Shown: positions 7,501 through 14,086 of the stretch, one piece after another
Layout of the letters: each line of letters starts with the position of its first letter
Numbering within the stretch: the stretch's first letter is position 1
Source: Paulinella micropora
Lineage: Eukaryota; Cercozoa; Imbricatea; Euglyphida
Length of the DNA: 25,635 nt
Direction of reading: 5' to 3'
NCBI GenBank assembly: GCA_009731375.1
Contig: BJOX01000252.1
Coordinates: 666,385-692,019, forward strand
Notes under the pieces: model-generated
Database searches by the model: none
What the model saw: only the letters and a program-made list of their open reading frames with translations
Told to the model about the DNA's origin: nothing
Made by a program: the position numbers and the translations under genes

Positions 7501-7972
7501 CACGCTCGCGCTTCTTCTCCGGCTCGGCGCGGACCTTGGTCTTCTTCTTGGCCGGGGGCTTGTCCGCCGCCGGCTCCTTGTCCCGGCGACGTTTCTTGTG
7601 CTGCTTCTGCTCGAGCTTCTCCGCGGCCCGTTCGCTCTTGGCCCGCCGTTCAGCCTCCCGGGGCTCGGACGCCTGCTCGTCCTCCTCGTCTTCCTCGCCG
7701 TCCTGGTAGTCAGCCACGTGGTGATCGCTGTCCGAGTCTTCGTCGTCTTCCTCGACCTCCTCCTCGTCGTCGTCCTCCTCCTCCCGCTCGTCACCGGCCC
7801 CGTGCTGGGGCCCCTTCTTGCGTACCTCGCTCTTGTGCTTGACCTTCTTCTCGCGCTCTCTGGGGGTGGGCGGGGGTGGCTGCGATTGTGAAGACAGGCT
7901 CTCGCTGTCGCTCTCGCTGTCCTCGCTGCCGCTGTGGCCGTAGGCCACTGGCTTGGAGTATGCCTTGTACAT
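4598..7972 (-). CDS. Large protein: acidic and basic N-terminal region plus two related globular domains
   Basis: The ATG at 7972 begins MYKAYSKPVAYGHSGSEDSE and is preceded by CCACCGG, a good Kozak context. Residues 15-110 are Ser/Glu/Asp-rich, with a long acidic run near residues 60-100. A Lys/Arg-rich zone follows (KKRRRDKEPAADKPPAKKKTK), a likely nuclear signal, and then a Pro/Ser linker. From about residue 220 a globular domain contains SGVTAFLALGFARALQPWLP, followed by a coiled-coil helix (EEVRKQVREQLRVLERMAKL). After a 418-N gap the same frame continues with a domain that seems related to the first (LVVARGADHYYCLGWAQVL) and runs to TAA at 4598-4600. The gap length is not reliable, so this may be two adjacent paralogous genes. 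A further in-frame ATG at 8356 would add a Pro/Ala/Gly-rich extension. The acidic-plus-basic tail is seen in viral DNA-binding and chromatin proteins, but no family match is claimed. Confidence 0.65.
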   Translation of the reverse strand: MYKAYSKPVAYGHSGSEDSESDSESLSSQSQPPPPTPREREKKVKHKSEVRKKGPQHGAGDEREEEDDDEEEVEEDDEDSDSDHHVADYQDGEEDEEDEQASEPREAERRAKSERAAEKLEQKQHKKRRRDKEPAADKPPAKKKTKVRAEPEKKRERAAGSPPRAKPSKPSKPGKAGRAADSQPAASPSPPSPPSAKCAKRAWAVGALREKLAAGGKIPAHETGALSALLSLEPVPPPAGDLAARQEALEAGLRGVRYDAQVPPALLPYKSRTLWCDSSLPGRQSRRNWPLGKQAVVDTKPPAKLVTEVTASGLEGSVARVESSGRLMRGLCVPSAKESPWVGPAYLLEHDADVRRQDFAGLRLDDVGHFVVLPWAAPDKKNQEKVFVRTANEVHCAATLCVQGAEKEGAFVLHSGVTAFLALGFARALQPWLPEIEALGNRRYGKKGRICGFWVPTVVLDVARAYAKNANWLPPGVSAEAEGKGGRARGAAEEGRRGAGASGASAQLPFKGLTDGCRKLLAQEAQLTEEVRKQVREQLRVLERMAKLQEEKLALLEQLSLAKRTAATGGAQPAPAAAAPAPAPXXXXXXXXXXXXXXXXXXXXXXXXXXXXXXXXXXXXXXXXXXXXXXXXXXXXXXXXXXXXXXXXXXXXXXXXXXXXXXXXXXXXXXXXXXXXXXXXXXXXXXXXXXXXXXXXXXXXXXXXXXXXXXXXXXXXXXXXXXXXAAGTAGLARCLALSANFELLGGQERLSCLGLLDGVSGEALLYLRGSTGRPAPPLARWCLRADHPTRIGESWVSGTGYVQRGGWWLLSCAAADQSLFGLGYPVEQGGRSAGLVVARGADHYYCLGWAQVLACRPQLLHHWRAAPGLPPELPGERPAVARVESGAPWLQALLDEQGAPSPADADHQRVWWQCVPPRATVSVTLPAGSVHSVTAPTPDERTTPWPEPTARGQPPPAPTYTVCLPRAARHWRLLTNQRVALWHLLCQYRGTGPPPECCTGELTPEEPRHQALCPWGRHRTPGPAVSFTCHPGGRPGVPDACRALATGVLHGRVRAVDGHTEAALIWGALARGAGRPPASLRLELEGLAAPYSHLVTLVLDLTDPCSPGGGPLSRPAAPTQLRQR
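5802..6219. other. Assembly gap (418 N) inside a coding region
   Basis: It lies between the coiled coil and the second globular domain of the large minus-strand protein. The left flank is GCCCGCGGCC and the right flank is repeated CCGGGG, encoding an Ala/Pro-rich repeat on the minus strand. Frame continuity across it is not evidence that the two sides are one gene. Confidence 0.9.
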
Positions 7973-8347
7973 CCGGTGGCTAGAAGGTTGTGGGGAGGCA
8001 GGGGACGGGACCAACCGGCTGGGCGGCGCCGTGGGCGCACGGGCGCACGGGCCCGCGGGCGCGGGCGGGGGGGGGGGCGCGACGGCGGACGGGGTTTGCG
8101 CGGCCCTACCCCCCCCCCCCCGCCTGGCACCGCGGCCATGCGCCCACGGCGCCGCCCGGCCGGCCGGGCGCACTGGCAGGAGGGGGGGGTGTGGCGATGG
8201 CGACGGCGGGGGGCGCCGCGCGGCCCCCCCCCCCCCTCCGCCCGCGCCCGGCACCGCGGCCACGCCCGGCACCGCGGCCACGCCAGGTCGCCGGGTCACG
8301 AGCGGCCGGGCGCGCGGGCGGGGGAGGGCGCGGCGGCGGGAGGGGTC
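7973..8347. other. GC-rich spacer with 18-bp repeats and a possible splice acceptor
   Basis: Between the ATG at 7972 and the minus-strand AATAAA at 8348 lies low-complexity GC-rich DNA with several short G and C homopolymers. An 18-bp unit containing CACCGCGGCCACGCC is repeated in tandem near 8251-8286, with a diverged copy near 8127. Just upstream of the ATG the minus strand reads CCTTCTAG/CCACCGG, so the region may be a 5' UTR or an intron. It is also open in frame with the large protein. Confidence 0.45.
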
Positions 8348-8353
8348 TTTATT
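8348..8353 (-). terminator. AATAAA poly(A) signal overlapping a stop codon
   Basis: On the minus strand the gene ends GAATGAATAAAG. The TGA stop (8355-8353) shares its last base with AATAAA. An ATG (8356-8354) also overlaps the stop. Confidence 0.8.
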
Positions 8354-8979
8354 CATTCCTCCATGAGGTTTTGTAGTTTGATGCTGACGTTGAGCAAGCG
8401 CTGCAGCTTGCAGAGGCCCGTGTCGCTGACCTCTACCTGGTTCGTTTGCAGATTCCTGCGCAACAACTCCGTGTCCGCCAGGTGGTGCAGGCTCAGTTGT
8501 GTCATGCGCTGGACGCTCTGCAGGAAGATGCGCCTGGGCATAGCTCGGTGCTGGATAATGTGCTGGTGGATGCTGCCGAGCAACCAATACTTGTTGCATT
8601 CCCGCAGCCACCTCCGAACGTACCAGCTCTGCACCGCACGCAAGACCACCAGCGGGCTGCGCAAGCCCCATTCGTCCAGCTTGGCCTGCAGCTGCTGGAA
8701 GTCCTTGTTCTCGCTATGTCCGTGCGGCATAAAGAGGCACGCAAAACAGTACCCACGCTCGGCCTCGGGGTGCTGTTGCTCGTCCTCCAGCTCGGCCTGG
8801 CGGATGTCCTCGTACAGACACACACGTTCGTACGCCGGAGCCTCCGGGGGGCCTTCGCCCCCCTCGCCCCAGCCCGGGGGGGCGTGGTCCGCCCCTCCTG
8901 GGTCCGCCCCTCCCGGCTCACTGTCGGCGGAGAGGGGTGGGGTGCCGAAACTACTCAGGGCGGCCGGATAGTGCTGCAT
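8353..8979 (-). CDS. Unknown 208-residue protein with CxxC and HxH motifs
   Basis: The ATG at 8979 opens a frame of 208 codons ending at the TGA in TGAATAAA. Residues 1-50 are Pro/Gly/Ala-rich and probably disordered. From about residue 50 the protein is well mixed: YERVCLYEDIRQAELEDEQQ, then GYCFACLFMPHGH with CxxC and HxH spacing that could bind zinc. A mostly helical part follows (LVVLRAVQSWYVRRWLREC, ending in LQRLLNVSIKLQNLMEE). Unlike its neighbours this part is not compositionally biased, so it is under real coding constraint. No family is recognised; it could be a transcription or packaging factor, which is only a guess. The gene is divergent from the + gene starting at 9410. Confidence 0.75.
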   Translation of the reverse strand: MQHYPAALSSFGTPPLSADSEPGGADPGGADHAPPGWGEGGEGPPEAPAYERVCLYEDIRQAELEDEQQHPEAERGYCFACLFMPHGHSENKDFQQLQAKLDEWGLRSPLVVLRAVQSWYVRRWLRECNKYWLLGSIHQHIIQHRAMPRRIFLQSVQRMTQLSLHHLADTELLRRNLQTNQVEVSDTGLCKLQRLLNVSIKLQNLMEE

Positions 8980-9409
8980 GGCAGGCCAGCCAGGGGTGGG
9001 AGAGAGGGAGCAGCGGCGCGGGAGAGGCAGGCTTTCTGCGCTGTTTGGCGGACTCCCCCCCCCCCACCGGCGCCGGCGGCCGGGTTTCCCCGCGCCCCCC
9101 CTCCCTTCTCCCTCCCCGCGGCCCGCCCCCTGTCCCTGCCGGCTGCTCTCCTCCTTCCCCCTCCACTCCGCCGGGGGCCGGCCACCCCGGCCAACCGGCC
9201 GGGGACGGACCGCCGGCCGCGGAGAGGGCGGGGGGAAGAGAGGAGGCCCCTCCCCCTCCCCTCCGCTCCGCCCGGGGCCGGCCCTGCGGGCGTGCGCCGG
9301 CCACACTTGCCAGCCGGGGGTGGTCCCCTCCCCCTCTCCCCCCGCGCCGGCAGTCCGTCCCCGGCGCTGCTCGCCAACCCGCTGCCCTCCTCCCGGGCAG
9401 CTGCGGGGC
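8980..9409. other. Divergent intergenic region, probable shared promoter
   Basis: About 430 bases separate two divergent starts. It is GC-rich with many C and G runs and no TATA-like element. On the plus strand it ends with a pyrimidine-rich tract, CCCTCCTCCCGGGCAG, 9 bases before the ATG at 9410. Frames through it are compositional. Confidence 0.5.
9379..9400 (+). promoter_or_regulatory. Putative 3' splice site just upstream of an ATG
   Basis: CTGCCCTCCTCCCGGGCAG fits a polypyrimidine tract plus CAG acceptor, with the next ATG 9 bases beyond. An untranslated first exon spliced to the start is plausible but untested. Confidence 0.3.
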
Positions 9410-10721
9410 ATGCCTTGGTCTCTGCGGCGCCTGAGCCGCCCCCGCCCGGGGCCGGCGCCCCCCCTCCCCCCGTCAGCGCCCAGCGAGGAGGCCCTAGCGG
9501 CCTGGCGTGGCTGGGAACAGTGGGCACAGGGGTCCCACAGCTTCCACGGGCTCCTGCGCACGCTAGCCAGCTTCTACTTCGACTGGCTCTGCCGCGCCAA
9601 GGGGGTAGAATTTCTCGAGGCTGAGCTGCCCTGCATCCTGCGCCGGGTTTTCATGCGGCTGCGCTGGGGCCTGCCCGAATGCCAACTACACCTGTGCCAC
9701 ACCCACCTGGCACACCTGCGCCACGGCGACGCGGCTAGTTCGCTGCGGGACCAATGCGCCAACCTGCTGGAGGAACCTGCCGCCGGAGGGGCTGCCCGGG
9801 GGGGCGTGGGAACGGGACGCGCGGCCGGCCGCCGCGTTAGCGTCGTGGCTGGACGAGTCGGCCGAGCTGTACGGCCCCCTGGCGGGCTCCGATTCCGCCC
9901 GTTGGCCCCTGGCGCTGGTGATGCGCGCCGTCCTGAACTGGCACGTACAGGTTGCGGTGGTGGCCGCGCACGGAAGCCAGCACCAGACTCACTCGCACGT
10001 GCACTTGTTTCTGCGCCAGCAGGCCCCGCTGTGGGAGGAACTAGGCTGGGGGGGCCGGCCCGTGGAGGAGTGGGGAGCCTCGCTAGCCGCCTGGGCCGCC
10101 AGGCAAACGCACTTGTACTGCTATGGCGAGCCAGGGGCAGCCGCGGGCCCCGGGACAGCCACCGCGCGCCCGTCCGGGGCTGGCCCGGTGGCGGGCCCCG
10201 CCCCGGCCCCCGGCCGTGAGCTCGACCAGACCTTGTGCTTGCGTGCGTTCTGCTACCTCTTCCTGCCTTCGCTCGCGGCGCACCACCTGGGCGCCGACGC
10301 CGGCCGGCGGCTGCTGCGGCGTTGCCTGCACCAGGAGGGCCAGGCCGCGCGCCTGTACCACCTGGGAGCGGGGCCGGAGAGGCTGCCGGGCGAGCTGCTG
10401 AGCGCGCTGCTGCTGCAAGACATCCTGGCCGGCGGGGGCGTGGCACCCGGCGGTGGGTGCATGTACCAGCGGATCGGGGCGACCCTCCAGCGGTGGCGGC
10501 GCCTGCACGGGGGCGAGCGGCCCCCCCCGCCCCCGCCCACGGCGCCCGGGCAGGGGAAGAAGAAGAAGCGGTGGGGCCGCCCCCCCGCCCCCCTCCCGCT
10601 CCCACCCGCGGCGCCGCGGGCGGGCGGTGGGGGCGGCCGCCCGCCCCCGGACGGCCCCCCGCCCACGGGCGGCTCCCCTCCCGAACAGTGGACACCCTTC
10701 CGTGCCAAAAAGCACGTGTAA
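9410..10721 (+). CDS. Unknown protein of about 435 residues, interrupted by one frame break
   Basis: From ATG 9410 the first frame gives a Pro-rich leader and then a helical, Leu/Trp-rich region (WRGWEQWAQGSHSFHGLLRT and SFYFDWLCRAKGVEFLEAEL). Near 9773 the protein-like sequence moves to another frame, which runs to TAA at 10719-10721. A single extra G in GGAGGAAC explains the change. The second part is equally protein-like (LNWHVQVAVVAAHGSQHQTH and CLRAFCYLFLPSLAAHHLGA), then becomes Pro/Gly-rich with a GKKKKRWG basic cluster and ends AKKHV. No family is recognised. GTAAGT, a perfect donor hexamer, overlaps the stop codon (10717-10722). The gene is the first of three on this strand sharing the poly(A) signal at 12905. 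Confidence 0.65.
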
Positions 10722-10737
10722 GTAGTAACGGCCCGTG

Positions 10738-11487
10738 ATGCTGACCCCGCCCCCTACCGGAACCAGCGGAACCAGCGGAACCAGCGGACCCAGCGGCCTC
10801 TTCGACCCCGCCGCCGCCACGCGCCCAGCGGGACACGGAGGGCCCGGGCCCGCCCCGTGCGCCGTCTGTGGACAGCACGGCGGCGGCCGGCCGAGCGAAG
10901 CCGAAGCCACGAGTTTCCATCCCTGGACCGAGCAGCCGCTCCTAGCCGACCAGTGGTACTGCGGGGCCTGCCTCCGGCGCGAGCGGCGGCAGGCGGCGCG
11001 GCGGCTGTGCCTGGAGCGCTGCATCGTGCTGCGACCGGAGGTTCAGCGCACTCTCGTGGCGCGAGTTTACCGGGCTTCCAGTAAAGCACTAGACCTCGAC
11101 TGGCGCGTGGTGGCCCTGTGGGTAGGCTCCGTGGCAGCGCTGGCCCGCGACCCCGGCGGGGGCCAGCGCCCCATCCTGGTGTACGGCCCGCACGTCTGCC
11201 TGCGGACGCAACGCGGGGGTCGCATTCTGGAGAAGGTCCTGCCCTACGACACCTTCGTCCAGCAAAACCCGCACTTCTTCCGGCGCGCCCATGCCTTTTT
11301 GGCCGTGCGGCGCAGCTACGTCTCCCCGGGGGAGGAGGCCCGCGGGGGGCGCACGACCTGTGCGCCGGCCAGCCTGTACCTCTGGCCGGACCTGTATGAC
11401 CCGGCCAGCCGCCGGTACTTCGACCGGCTCACGGCCCCCGCCCCCGCCCCCGCCCCCGCCGGCGCCCCGGCCCCGGCCGCTGCCTGA
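10738..11487 (+). CDS. Unknown 249-residue protein with a Cys-pair zinc motif
   Basis: The ATG at 10738 lies 16 bases after the preceding stop. The N-terminus carries a TSG repeat (TGTSGTSGTSGPSG). Residues 42-45 are CAVC and a YCGAC pair follows at about residue 78, giving two CxxC pairs consistent with a zinc finger, then an Arg-rich helix (RRERRQAARRLCLERC). The middle is well mixed (RTLVARVYRASSKALDLDWR and ILEKVLPYDTFVQQNPHFFR) and the C-terminus is an Ala/Pro repeat. A GTG three bases upstream is not needed. No known family is recognised; a nucleic-acid-binding or regulatory role is inference. Confidence 0.7.
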   Translation: MLTPPPTGTSGTSGTSGPSGLFDPAAATRPAGHGGPGPAPCAVCGQHGGGRPSEAEATSFHPWTEQPLLADQWYCGACLRRERRQAARRLCLERCIVLRPEVQRTLVARVYRASSKALDLDWRVVALWVGSVAALARDPGGGQRPILVYGPHVCLRTQRGGRILEKVLPYDTFVQQNPHFFRRAHAFLAVRRSYVSPGEEARGGRTTCAPASLYLWPDLYDPASRRYFDRLTAPAPAPAPAGAPAPAAA

Positions 11488-11699
11488 CCGCGCGGCGGCC
11501 CTAGGCGCAGGTACGCCCGACCGCCCACCGCTGGGGGGACGGGGGGGACGGGGCCGAAGGGGCTGCGGCAGCGAGAGGAGCGGGCGGAGAGGCACGCCCC
11601 CCGCTGTGCCCCCCGTGCCGTCCTCCCCCCCCCTTGCTCCCGCCACGGCGGCCACCCGCGAATATCCTCCAAGAGCCTCGGCCCCGTGAGCCGGTACCC
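11488..11699. other. Short G/C-rich spacer between + genes
   Basis: There is no gene. Mixed G-rich then C-rich sequence leads to the ATG at 11700, with a CGCAG/GTACGC donor-like site near 11508 and no poly(A) signal. Confidence 0.4.
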
Positions 11700-12872
11700 A
11701 TGGAGGTGAAGCAGGAGGAATCGAAGTGGGGCTCTTCGTTGCTGCCGCCCGTCCGCGAGCCCGCCTTTCGTAGCGCCTGGCTCCTCCTCCTGCGCCTGCG
11801 AGCCGGGGAAGGTGGCACCGCCAGCGAGTGCGTAGCCTGGTGGGCCGCGTTCCTGCTGCGCGAGGCTGCCTGGCGTTTCCTCTTCCTGGCGTGCTTCGGG
11901 GAGGAAGCCCTGGCGCGCGTCTATTCCTTGCAGCGGGGCGGAGCGGTCGGACAACGGGGGCCGACACAGTCCGCACGTGCTTGGGGAGCCGAGGTGAGGG
12001 CCCAAGCACTGCTGTACCAGCTCAGGGCGGCCGTTTCCACCGGGCCGCGCGTGGCCTGGCTGGGCTCCAACCGTACACGCGACACAGACAGGATAGCTCA
12101 GGGGGGGCTCATCTTTGGTATATCCTGGGCTGCTTGGAGCGCCGGTAGCCAAGAGGGCTACGTCTGGACACAAGAGGAGAGCTGGCGCGACCTGGCTAGA
12201 CTCCAGCCCCAGCTGCTGGTCACTGACTTTGGTAGCACGTCGCACCTAACCTGGAACCAGAAGCAGTCGCAAGTTCTGCACAACCTGTGCACCTTCCTCC
12301 GCGGCTCCAGCCCGCCCTTTTGTCTGTTGCTGGAGATCCAAGGCAAGACTAGCGACGGGAAGACCTCTAGGCCTAGCATACCGGCTAGCCTAGACACCGT
12401 GGCCACCGTCCTAGCGCAAGATTTTACTACCTACCCAGTCCGCCTGCACCAGGCGGGGGGCCTTGACCTAGAAGACGAGTGGGTACTGGTAGCGGAAAGA
12501 AGGTGGCCGGGGGAGGGGCCGGGGGAGCTGCTAAGGGGAGCGCCGCCCGCCGGCACACCGGAGATCTTCGTCTACGCAGCACTAGAGGCAGAACGCAGAG
12601 CTGACCTGTTGGCGGCCACAGTCGGGGGAGTGGCTTTCCGGCAGCGCCCCGCCGGCCCCCGCCCTGCCCCCGCGGCCAACCCCAGCCAAAGCCAAGCAGG
12701 GGTTCCACGCCAAGGCCGAGCGCCAGCCAAGGACACTGGTCGAGGGCTTGGGGGCAGAAGGCCTGGCACTGTACGCGCGGGGGTCCGTACCTGTACCGGC
12801 AAGCGGCCGCAGGGTTGCGTGTGTGGGCTGACGATAGCTGGCCCGGCCTGGGGGCTGGACCCCCGCGCGTAG
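11700..12872 (+). CDS. Unknown 390-residue protein, possibly a Rossmann/methyltransferase-like fold
   Basis: The ATG at 11700 (TACCCATGG, strong +4 G) begins MEVKQEESKWGSSLLPP. Residues 25-75 are helical and Leu/Ala/Trp-rich. The centre alternates predicted strands and helices: VAWLGSNRTRDTD, LLVTDFGSTSHLTWNQKQSQ, then FCLLLEIQGKTSDGK and EDEWVLVAERRW. A strand with a TDFGS turn, followed by a strand ending in a charged QGK and a late E-R-R strand, recalls FtsJ/VP39-type 2'-O-methyltransferases with their K-D-K-E tetrad. The glycine-rich SAM loop is not convincing, however, so this is a weak idea only. After about residue 310 the sequence is Pro/Ala/Arg/Gly-rich. AATAAA follows 32 bases after the stop. 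Confidence 0.65.
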   Translation: MEVKQEESKWGSSLLPPVREPAFRSAWLLLLRLRAGEGGTASECVAWWAAFLLREAAWRFLFLACFGEEALARVYSLQRGGAVGQRGPTQSARAWGAEVRAQALLYQLRAAVSTGPRVAWLGSNRTRDTDRIAQGGLIFGISWAAWSAGSQEGYVWTQEESWRDLARLQPQLLVTDFGSTSHLTWNQKQSQVLHNLCTFLRGSSPPFCLLLEIQGKTSDGKTSRPSIPASLDTVATVLAQDFTTYPVRLHQAGGLDLEDEWVLVAERRWPGEGPGELLRGAPPAGTPEIFVYAALEAERRADLLAATVGGVAFRQRPAGPRPAPAANPSQSQAGVPRQGRAPAKDTGRGLGGRRPGTVRAGVRTCTGKRPQGCVCGLTIAGPAWGLDPRA

Positions 12873-12904
12873 CGCTTTTTGGTGCCAAGAGCCACCACGT
12901 GGTG

Positions 12905-12910
12905 AATAAA
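12905..12910 (+). terminator. AATAAA poly(A) signal shared by three + genes
   Basis: GTGAATAAAGACC, 32 bases after the third stop. No other + hexamer was seen from 9410 to here, so the three genes are likely 3' co-terminal. Confidence 0.75.
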
Positions 12911-13241
12911 GACCTGGGGCTACTGTGTTCTCGAATTGGTTAGAGTGTTCTGTCCGGCCGGCACCAGGCCCGGGGGGGGGCGCCAAAACGTCCGGCCGCG
13001 CACAGGCTGCCTTTACTGAGTTTTACTGGGTTTTTACAGTGACTGGCTACACAGCCGCGAAAGGGGTGGACGGAAATAAGTGGCCCCCAGCCAAGGGGCA
13101 CGAAATCACCGCCCGCGGGGAGGGCGGGGGGGGGCGCGTGCGCTTGGCTGGGGCCGGCCGACACACACCAGGGCGTGCCGCACGAGGAGAGGAGAGCGCC
13201 CCCCCCCCCCCCCCCCGCCGGCGCCGCCCCCCCCCCCCCCC

Positions 13242-13251
13242 NNNNNNNNNN
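13242..13251. other. Scaffold gap (10 N)
   Basis: A 10-N placeholder directly after a C14 tract. The true distance is unknown. Confidence 0.9.
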
Positions 13252-13308
13252 GCCCGTCCCCGGCCAGCGCCGCCTGGCTAGGGCGCGCGCCACCGGGCGC
13301 GGCGGGCT

Positions 13309-13392
13309 GTCGGCACGCGGCGCGCGCCCGGGAGACGGGGGGGCGCAGTGGACAGTCGGCACGCGGCGCGCGCCCGGGAGACGGGGGGGCGC
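13309..13392. repeat. 38-bp direct repeat, period 46
   Basis: 13309-13346 and 13355-13392 are identical over 38 bases beginning GTCGGCACGCGGCGCGCGCC and ending in a G7 run plus CGC, with an 8-bp spacer. Confidence 0.85.
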
Positions 13393-13496
13393 GCGCCAGG
13401 GACGCCGCTCGCTCGGGCCTGCGTCCACCAGGCCATTATTCGCTTCGGTCGGAATGCCCCAGCTGAAGGCTGCCTCTCCCACAGCGCTTCCTGTCG

Positions 13497-13836
13497 CTCT
13501 CACCGTGACTGCTCACCCCTTGGTCACTCACTCTGACCGTGACTACTCACCGCTTCGTCACTCACTCTGACCGTGACTACTCACCCCTTGGTCACTCACT
13601 CTCACCGTGGCTACCCACCGCTTCGTCACTCACTCTGAGCGTGGCTACCCACCCCTTCGTCACTCACTCTGACCGTGACTACTCACCCCTTGGTCACTCA
13701 CTCTCACCGTGACTACTCACCCCTTGGTCACTCACTCTCACCGTGGCTACCCACCCCTTCGTCACTCACTTTCACCGTGGCTACCCACCCCTTCGTCACT
13801 CTGACCGTGGCTACTCACCCCTTCACGTCACCCTCG
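13497..13836. repeat. Tandem array of a 34-bp unit, about 10 copies
   Basis: The unit reads roughly CTCTGACCGTGACTACTCAC followed by CCCTTGGTCACTCA, and starts 34 bases apart (for example TCACTCACT at 13524, 13558 and 13592). Copies alternate in a few positions: GACTAC or GGCTAC, CCCTTGG or CGCTTCG, CTGACC or CTCACC. The array decays after about 13800 into shortened units. The unit is not a multiple of three, so it is not a coding repeat. It contains inverted elements: GGTCA with TGACC flanking seven bases, and GTGA-CTAC-TCAC. Confidence 0.9.
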
Positions 13837-14086
13837 CCTGGGCTACTCACCGCTCACGCCACTCCCACCGTGGCGGCGGCTCACTCACCGCAGCCTGTCA
13901 CTGCCGGCTCCCACGCTGGCTAGGGGCGTGCCCGCCCCCCCGCGCTCCAGTCAGAGGGGAAGCAAAGCGCGGTGTCGGCGGCCAGTGGCCCGGGGCCACC
14001 CGTGAGGGGAGGCGGACGGCGTGAGCCCCCCGGGCAGGGGGCCGGCTGCCGGGCGGCGGGGCCGCTCCCCCCCAGGCTCGGGGCTC
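13837..14086. other. Decayed repeat tail and spacer
   Basis: Degenerate units continue to about 13900, followed by GC-rich sequence up to the stop of the minus gene. No gene is visible. Confidence 0.4.

Larger units (their letters stand above)
12911..13496. other. Noncoding region with C tracts, a gap and a long direct repeat
   Basis: I see no gene. Near 13012-13027 the minus strand carries two AGTAAA variants that could end the transcript of the minus gene at 14087-15352. Poly-C tracts (13201-13216 and 13228-13241) border a 10-N gap, and a 46-bp-period repeat follows. Confidence 0.45.

Noticed and set aside
6371-7891. 506-codon plus-strand ORF
   Set aside because: It is antisense to the large minus-strand gene. 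Its Leu/Val/Arg-rich translation is the complement of acidic and Lys codons, and it has no domain.
4598-8979. Adenovirus DNA-binding protein and 52K-like pair
   Set aside because: The acidic/basic tail and compact layout recall adenoviruses, but I found no conserved motif of either protein and no adenovirus core gene (hexon, penton, protease, fiber) anywhere in the window.
8978-9409. N-terminal extension of the gene at 9410 and the several overlapping Pro/Gly/Arg ORFs
   Set aside because: Low-complexity translation of C/G-rich intergenic DNA, crossed by a likely splice acceptor.
9574-11024. Long minus-strand ORFs opposite the + genes
   Set aside because: Arg/Pro/Ala/Gly-rich shadow frames. 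The plus frames have better mixed composition and a poly(A) signal.
13497-13836. CRISPR array
   Set aside because: The units are contiguous 34-bp tandem copies with no unique spacers and no cas genes, in a genome with eukaryotic signals.
13080-13923. Plus-strand ORFs through the repeat array
   Set aside because: The 34-bp period is not a multiple of three, so different frames are read in successive units. Translation is a by-product.
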